The notes beneath the pieces were generated by a model. The model did no database searches, was not told the DNA's origin, and saw only the letters and a program-made list of their open reading frames with translations. From Oceanococcus sp964629015 (GTDB lineage: Bacteria > Pseudomonadota > Gammaproteobacteria > Nevskiales > Oceanococcaceae): a stretch of DNA of 64,000 bases. Shown here piece after piece: positions 59,655 to 64,000 of the stretch. A program made the position numbers and the translations under genes. The stretch's first letter is position 1. Each line of letters opens with the position of its first letter. The DNA lies in the NCBI GenBank assembly GCA_964629015.1, contig CAZVMN010000008.1, positions 127,342 through 191,341 on the forward strand, read 5' to 3'.

Positions 59655-60581
59655 ATGACATCTATGGCCGACCGTGATGGTCTGATCTGGTATGACGGAG
59701 AGTTGGTGCCGTGGCGTGACGCCACCACCCACGTGCTGACGCATACATTGCATTACGGCATGGGTGTCTTTGAAGGTGTACGCGCATACGAAACACCCCG
59801 CGGTACGGCGATTTTTCGTTTGCAGGAGCACACCAAGCGCCTGTTCAATTCGGCTCGCATCCTGAATATGAAGATTCCGTTCTCGATGGACGAAATCAAT
59901 GAAGCCCAGCTGGCCGCAGTGCGCGAGAACAAGCTGGCTTCCGCGTATATGCGTCCGATGGCGTTTTACGGCTCGGAAGGTATGGGCTTGCGCGCGGACA
60001 ACCTCAAGGTCCACGTGATTGTGGCGGCCTGGACATGGGGGGCTTACCTCGGAGCCGACAACATGGAGAAAGGCATCCGCATCCGCACCAGTTCCTACAC
60101 GCGTCATCATGTGAATGTGACTATGTGCCGGGCCAAGGCCAACGGCAACTACATCAACTCCATGCTGGCTCTGCAGGAAGCGGTTCGCGACGGTTACGAT
60201 GAAGCGCTGCTGCTGGATACCGAAGGTTACGTGGCGGAAGGTTCTGGCGAGAACATTTTTGCGGTGTTCGACGGTGAGCTGCACACCCCAACCTTGTTGT
60301 CGGCATTGGATGGCATCACTCGCAAAACGATCTTTACCCTGGCTGATGAACTGGGTATCAAGGTGGTTGAGCGACGTATGACCCGCGATGAGTTGTACGT
60401 GGCGGATGAAGCGTTCTTCACCGGAACAGCCGCAGAAGTGACCCCGATCCGTGAGCTCGACGGGCGCACCATCGGTTGCGGCAGCCGCGGCCCGATGACC
60501 GAGAAGCTGCAGTCCCTGTATTTCGACCACGTCAGCGGCAAGCGCGACGATCATCCGGAATGGCTGACCTACGTCGGTTGA
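59655..60581 (+). CDS. ilvE: Branched-chain amino acid aminotransferase
   Basis: A 308-aa class IV PLP aminotransferase that interconverts Leu, Ile and Val with their keto acids. The N-terminal THTLHYGMGVFEGVRAY is typical, the PLP lysine is Lys161 in CRAKANGNYIN, and the phosphate loop and EGSGENIF segment follow. The glnE - LPS genes - ilvE neighbourhood recalls pseudomonads. The start is either 59655 or the ATG three codons later; AGGA lies upstream. Confidence 0.97.
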   Translation: MTSMADRDGLIWYDGELVPWRDATTHVLTHTLHYGMGVFEGVRAYETPRGTAIFRLQEHTKRLFNSARILNMKIPFSMDEINEAQLAAVRENKLASAYMRPMAFYGSEGMGLRADNLKVHVIVAAWTWGAYLGADNMEKGIRIRTSSYTRHHVNVTMCRAKANGNYINSMLALQEAVRDGYDEALLLDTEGYVAEGSGENIFAVFDGELHTPTLLSALDGITRKTIFTLADELGIKVVERRMTRDELYVADEAFFTGTAAEVTPIRELDGRTIGCGSRGPMTEKLQSLYFDHVSGKRDDHPEWLTYVG

Positions 60582-60606
60582 TCCGACGCGACAAACGGCG
60601 CGGCGC

Positions 60607-61329
60607 GTGATTCAAGAACGTGTCGTCGCGGTTGATGATGACTGGATCATTTTTGATCCGGCGCAGATTGAGTGTCCGACGTCCGCGGCTTTCGAACCCG
60701 CTGCGTGGGGAGACGCCGTCGTTGGCAGCGCGCAAGGGCGTGCCAGCGCCTGGTTTATTGATCACGCAGAGCACGCCTGGGTGCTGCGACATTACTGGCG
60801 TGGTGGATTGCCCGGTAAGGTGTTCAAGGACAAGTACCTCTATCCGGGGCGTGATCGGGCGCGGCCGTTTCGAGAGTGGCGCATTCTCGCTCAGGCCTTT
60901 GCCGACGGCGTGAACGTGCCGCGGCCGGTCGCGGCGCGTGTGCATCGCGGAGGTGCCCTCAATTACAGCGGTGATATTTTGATGCAGCGCATTGCAGGCG
61001 CTCAGTCGTTGGCCGACAAGTTGGCTGAGGGCAGCATGTCGCAGCCACTGTGGGATTCCATGGCGATGGCGATTGCGCGTTGCCATCAAGCCGGGTATTG
61101 GCACGCCGATTTGAACGCACGCAATCTGTTGTGCCGGGACGGACAATGGTGGCTCATCGACTTTGACCGGGCACGCAAGCGCGCCCCGGGGACGTGGGGT
61201 TACGAAAATATACGTCGCCTGAAGCGCTCGCTTGACAAGCTTGCGGCTTACGGTGAGTTGCGTTACTCGCGTCAGCAATGGCGTGATTTTGTCGAGGCCT
61301 GGCACGTCGGTCTTTGCGGGCCGTCCTGA
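60607..61329 (+). CDS. kdkA: 3-deoxy-D-manno-octulosonic acid kinase
   Basis: A 240-aa lipopolysaccharide kinase that phosphorylates Kdo on lipid A at the cytoplasmic face of the inner membrane, as known for Haemophilus KdkA. The kinase-like catalytic loop HADLNARNLL (about 165-174) and metal motif DFDR are visible, with FKDKYLYPGRDRARPFREWRIL earlier in the small lobe. The start is a GTG. The stop overlaps the waaA start by 1 base, tying Kdo addition and its phosphorylation together. Confidence 0.93.
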   Translation: MIQERVVAVDDDWIIFDPAQIECPTSAAFEPAAWGDAVVGSAQGRASAWFIDHAEHAWVLRHYWRGGLPGKVFKDKYLYPGRDRARPFREWRILAQAFADGVNVPRPVAARVHRGGALNYSGDILMQRIAGAQSLADKLAEGSMSQPLWDSMAMAIARCHQAGYWHADLNARNLLCRDGQWWLIDFDRARKRAPGTWGYENIRRLKRSLDKLAAYGELRYSRQQWRDFVEAWHVGLCGPS

Positions 61330-62588
61330 TGCGCTATCGCCTGCTGCTGTATCTGCTGACCCCACTGGCGCTGGCCTTTATGTGGTGGCGCGGGCGTAAG
61401 GAGCCGGCGTGGCGACACAATTGGGCCCAGCGCTGGGGGTATGCGCTGCCCGCGTCAGACAGCCCAGACGCACCGTTGTGGATTCATGCGGCGTCGGTCG
61501 GCGAGGTCAATTCTGCCGCCTCGTTGTTGGCGGAGATTCAGCGCCGCTGGCCGCAGCGGCAGTTGTATCTCACCGCGTTTACCCCGACCGGTGTGGAGCG
61601 ATGGCGTGAACTGGTGCCGCAAGCGCAGGTGAGCCTGCTGCCGCTGGATTTGCCGTCCGCGATGGCGCGTTTTGTTCGTCGTGTCGGTCCGTGTGCGCTG
61701 CTCGTGCTCGAAACGGAGTGCTGGCCACACATGCTCATGGCCTGTGCGCAACGTGCCGTCCCGGTCATTTGGTTGAGTGGGCGCTTGCGCGCATCGTCGG
61801 TTGAAAGCATGCGCAGGGTGTTTGGCCGATCGCTGTTGCGGCGCAGCTTCGCCGGGATTCAGGCTTGGGGTGTGCAGACGCAGGACGATGCTCAGCGTTT
61901 TATGGCCTTGGGTGCGCCGGCTGAGCGTGTGATGGTGACCGGATCTCTCAAATTCGATCTGGGCATTCCCGCAACATTGCTGGAGCAGGCGAGGGAGTGG
62001 CGCAAGGCGTTGGGCACGCGACGCGTATGGCTGGCCGCAAGCACGCATCCGGGTGAGGAAGAGAAAGTTATCCAGGCGCATCAAACTGTGCTGGCCGAGC
62101 ATCCGGAAACCATGCTCCTCTTAGCGCCGCGTCATCCGCGCCGTCGAGCGGAGGTTGCGGCTTTGCTGGATCGTGCCAAATTGAGTTGGGGCGCGCGCAG
62201 TGATGCTGTCGATCCGACCGGCTTGGCGGTTTATCTCATCGACACCTTGGGTGAGTTGATGCTGTTTTATGCGGTCACCGACGTTGCATTTGTCGGCGGC
62301 AGCTTGGTGCCTGTTGGCGGGCACAACCTGCTGGAGCCCGCGGCACTGGGTAAACCGGTGATCACTGGCCCGCATATCGAGAGCTGTGCGGACGTCGCGA
62401 CAGCCTTGGGTGATGTTGACGCGTTATTGCCGGTGGACAGTGCCCAGACCCTGGCGGACGCTGTCCTGCGCTGTCTCGACGATAAGGTGCTGTGTCAACG
62501 TATGGGTCAAGCCGGGCAGGGTTTTGCCCGGCGTAACCGGGGTGCGCTGGCGCGCAGCGTGGATTTGTTGGCGCCGTTGATCAGTTGA
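61329..62588 (+). CDS. waaA: Kdo transferase (lipid IVA 3-deoxy-D-manno-octulosonic acid transferase)
   Basis: A 419-aa GT30 enzyme that attaches Kdo to lipid IVA, an essential step of LPS synthesis. It has a hydrophobic N-terminal segment, the HAASVGEVNSA motif (about 55-65), ETECWPHM, GSLKFD and the C-terminal VGGSLVPVGGHNLLEPAALGKPVITGP donor site. Number of Kdo residues added cannot be read from sequence; KdkA next to it suggests a single, phosphorylated Kdo. The 3' end overlaps tolC by 8 bases. Confidence 0.96.
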   Translation: MRYRLLLYLLTPLALAFMWWRGRKEPAWRHNWAQRWGYALPASDSPDAPLWIHAASVGEVNSAASLLAEIQRRWPQRQLYLTAFTPTGVERWRELVPQAQVSLLPLDLPSAMARFVRRVGPCALLVLETECWPHMLMACAQRAVPVIWLSGRLRASSVESMRRVFGRSLLRRSFAGIQAWGVQTQDDAQRFMALGAPAERVMVTGSLKFDLGIPATLLEQAREWRKALGTRRVWLAASTHPGEEEKVIQAHQTVLAEHPETMLLLAPRHPRRRAEVAALLDRAKLSWGARSDAVDPTGLAVYLIDTLGELMLFYAVTDVAFVGGSLVPVGGHNLLEPAALGKPVITGPHIESCADVATALGDVDALLPVDSAQTLADAVLRCLDDKVLCQRMGQAGQGFARRNRGALARSVDLLAPLIS

Positions 62589-63897
62589 TGAGCATGGCGT
62601 CGACCTGTTGCAGATCGGCGTAGGTGAGTGCGCCAACCGCTTGTTTCAGGCGTAAAACGCTGAGCAAATAGTCGTAGCGCGCGCGGGACAGATCGCGTTG
62701 AGCGCGAAACAACTCGCGTTGTGCGTTCAGCACGTCAACCGAGGTGCGCGAACCCACCTTGAAGCCGGCCTCGATGGCTTCCAACGCAACTTCTGCTGAT
62801 TTCACGGCTTGGCTCAATGCCGACACCTGGACTTCACCGGTGACCACGCCATCGTAAGCGTCACGGGCAAGCTGTACGGTTTCGCGGCGAGCGCGCAACA
62901 GGTCTGCCTCGGATTGCTCGTAGCGGTAGCGCGATTCGCGCACTGCGGCCAGGGCGCCGCCGCCACTGAACAGCGGGATGTCGAGTTGGAGACCGATCAC
63001 GCTACCTTCGGACTCCAACTGCTGAGGGGTATCTGACTGGTCGTTGTAGCGATGCTCGGCGAACAGATTCAGTTGCGGCAACTGCGACGACTGCTGCTCG
63101 CGAATGCGTTGATAAGCCAGGCGTGAGCTGAATTCAAACTGTTTCAGGTTGAGGTTGTTCTGCATGGCCTGCTCGACCCACGCTTCCGGGTTGGCCGGTG
63201 CCGGTGGGGCAACGTCCAGAGGAGTGCGCAAGGCCTGAGGTTCATCCGGGCGGGTGCCGGTGATCACTTGCAGCGCTTCACGGGCGGAGCGCAACGACGA
63301 CGCTGTTGCGATTTCCTGGGCGCGGCTGGCATCGTAGCGGGCCTGTGCTTCCTGCACGTCGGTGATGGCGGAAAGACCGACTTCGTACCGACTTTTGGCT
63401 TGTTGCAGTTGTTGGCCGATGGCTTCTTTTTCGGCTTTGGCAAAGCGCAGGCTATCTTCAGCTGCGAGCCAATCAAAGTAGGCGCTGACAACGCGCAGGA
63501 TCAGGTCTTGATCGGCGGCGGCCAAACCGCTCTCAGCCTGGCCAAGACGGTCGCCAATCTGCTTGTACTGCGCAAACGCCGCCCAGTTGAAAAGTGGCTG
63601 GCTCAAGCGCAGCGCCGCGGAGTACGAGGTCGAATAGGACTCGCCAACTTGTTGCGGAATCACACTGGACGTGATCTCGTCGCGCTGACGTTGCGCGGTG
63701 CCGGTCGCGGTCAGTTGCGGGAGAATCGCAGCACGCAAAGCCCCTTTGCTTTGCAGGTTAGCTTGGTATTCCGCGCGCGAGCTCTGATACTGCGCATCGT
63801 AGTCCAATGCCTGTTGGTATAGGTCTTCAAGCATGTTCGCCGAGCTGGAAAACGCGGCGAATGCCAGCACCAGGCCGAGTCGGTAGGGGTGCTTCAC
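62581..63897 (-). CDS. tolC: TolC family outer-membrane efflux channel
   Basis: A 438-aa outer-membrane factor with a signal peptide (about 1-20) and long coiled-coil helices in two repeats, as in E. coli TolC (QALDYDAQYQSSRAEYQANLQ at the start of repeat 1; VGLSAITDVQEAQARYDASRAQE and VGSRTSVDVLNAQRELFRAQRDL as the paired hallmarks of each repeat). It forms the exit duct for RND or ABC pumps. The GTG start at 63897 follows an AGGGAGAAG site. No pump genes are adjacent, so it may serve several pumps. Confidence 0.92.
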   Translation of the reverse strand: MKHPYRLGLVLAFAAFSSSANMLEDLYQQALDYDAQYQSSRAEYQANLQSKGALRAAILPQLTATGTAQRQRDEITSSVIPQQVGESYSTSYSAALRLSQPLFNWAAFAQYKQIGDRLGQAESGLAAADQDLILRVVSAYFDWLAAEDSLRFAKAEKEAIGQQLQQAKSRYEVGLSAITDVQEAQARYDASRAQEIATASSLRSAREALQVITGTRPDEPQALRTPLDVAPPAPANPEAWVEQAMQNNLNLKQFEFSSRLAYQRIREQQSSQLPQLNLFAEHRYNDQSDTPQQLESEGSVIGLQLDIPLFSGGGALAAVRESRYRYEQSEADLLRARRETVQLARDAYDGVVTGEVQVSALSQAVKSAEVALEAIEAGFKVGSRTSVDVLNAQRELFRAQRDLSRARYDYLLSVLRLKQAVGALTYADLQQVDAMLIN

Positions 63898-64000
63898 AGT
63901 GTTCTTCTCCCTGAACTAAACAGCGTTATAGGAACGCCGGATCGGTGGATTGTTCCGTATTGGTTGACAAGCGCCTAGCCCATCCCAACAATACGCGGCT

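Noticed and set aside
1..64000. CRISPR arrays, insertion sequences, prophage genes, tRNA and rRNA genes
   Set aside because: I looked for repeated spacers, transposase or integrase motifs and cloverleaf-like patterns in the gaps and found none; nearly all DNA is accounted for by ordinary genes.

Overview
The window reads as chromosomal DNA of a GC-rich Gammaproteobacterium. It carries a two-ATP-cone NrdA, GlnE, DarP (YjgA), HrpB, MtgA, MsrPQ, KdkA and WaaA, and places lipopolysaccharide (LPS) genes between glnE and ilvE as pseudomonads do. The many envelope-lipid genes (LolA-like proteins, an MMPL transporter, a DUF1302 barrel, a Pla-1/VolA-type lipase) resemble marine or hydrocarbon-associated lineages such as Alcanivorax or the Nevskiales. 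That placement is inference only. I see no insertion sequence, phage gene, CRISPR array, tRNA or rRNA gene. Coding density is very high.

Layout. 1-3664: nrdA and the start of nrdB on the minus strand, behind a control region with two NrdR boxes, a good sigma-70 promoter and two DnaA boxes. 3665-9886: manC with a LolA-like gene, then a DUF1302 outer-membrane barrel and a surface lipase on the opposite strand. 10012-20556: housekeeping genes (msrPQ, a SufE-like gene, nfeD/qmcA, a SpoIIE-type phosphatase, DAHP synthase, hrpB, mtgA) and a GDT1-type manganese exporter behind a yybP-ykoY riboswitch. 20553-26217: a GNAT gene and a TetR / MMPL / LolA-like / barrel operon. 26357-36369: truncated hemoglobin, a zinc-ribbon cyclase/ATPase/TPR protein, a YcaQ-type glycosylase, a MerR-controlled glutaredoxin-MauE fusion, a TetR-controlled flavin monooxygenase plus SDR pair, and an AraC regulator. 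36366-46702: exported hydrolases (M28 peptidase, secretory lipase, two phosphoesterase-type proteins), a persulfide dioxygenase, darP, a CDF metal exporter, a TSUP permease and a degenerate GGDEF protein. 47066-63897: an alpha/beta hydrolase and glnE, a surface-glycan locus (Kdo/capsule-type transferase, BASS symporter, uronate epimerase, five glycosyltransferases, a DUF6492 protein), then ilvE, kdkA, waaA and a tolC homologue.

The main theme is envelope biogenesis. Two loci pair a LolA-like periplasmic protein with an outer-membrane barrel, one with an MMPL pump and the other with a surface lipase. The glycan genes, kdkA and waaA probably build a phospho-Kdo, uronate-containing LPS core. A structural oddity of the window is that seven of fourteen convergent gene pairs overlap by exactly the same four bases, so that both stop codons share one YTAR tetranucleotide. 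The best candidates for new biology are the MMPL/LolA/barrel operon, the MerR/glutaredoxin-MauE unit with its perfect mer-like operator, and the glycan locus.
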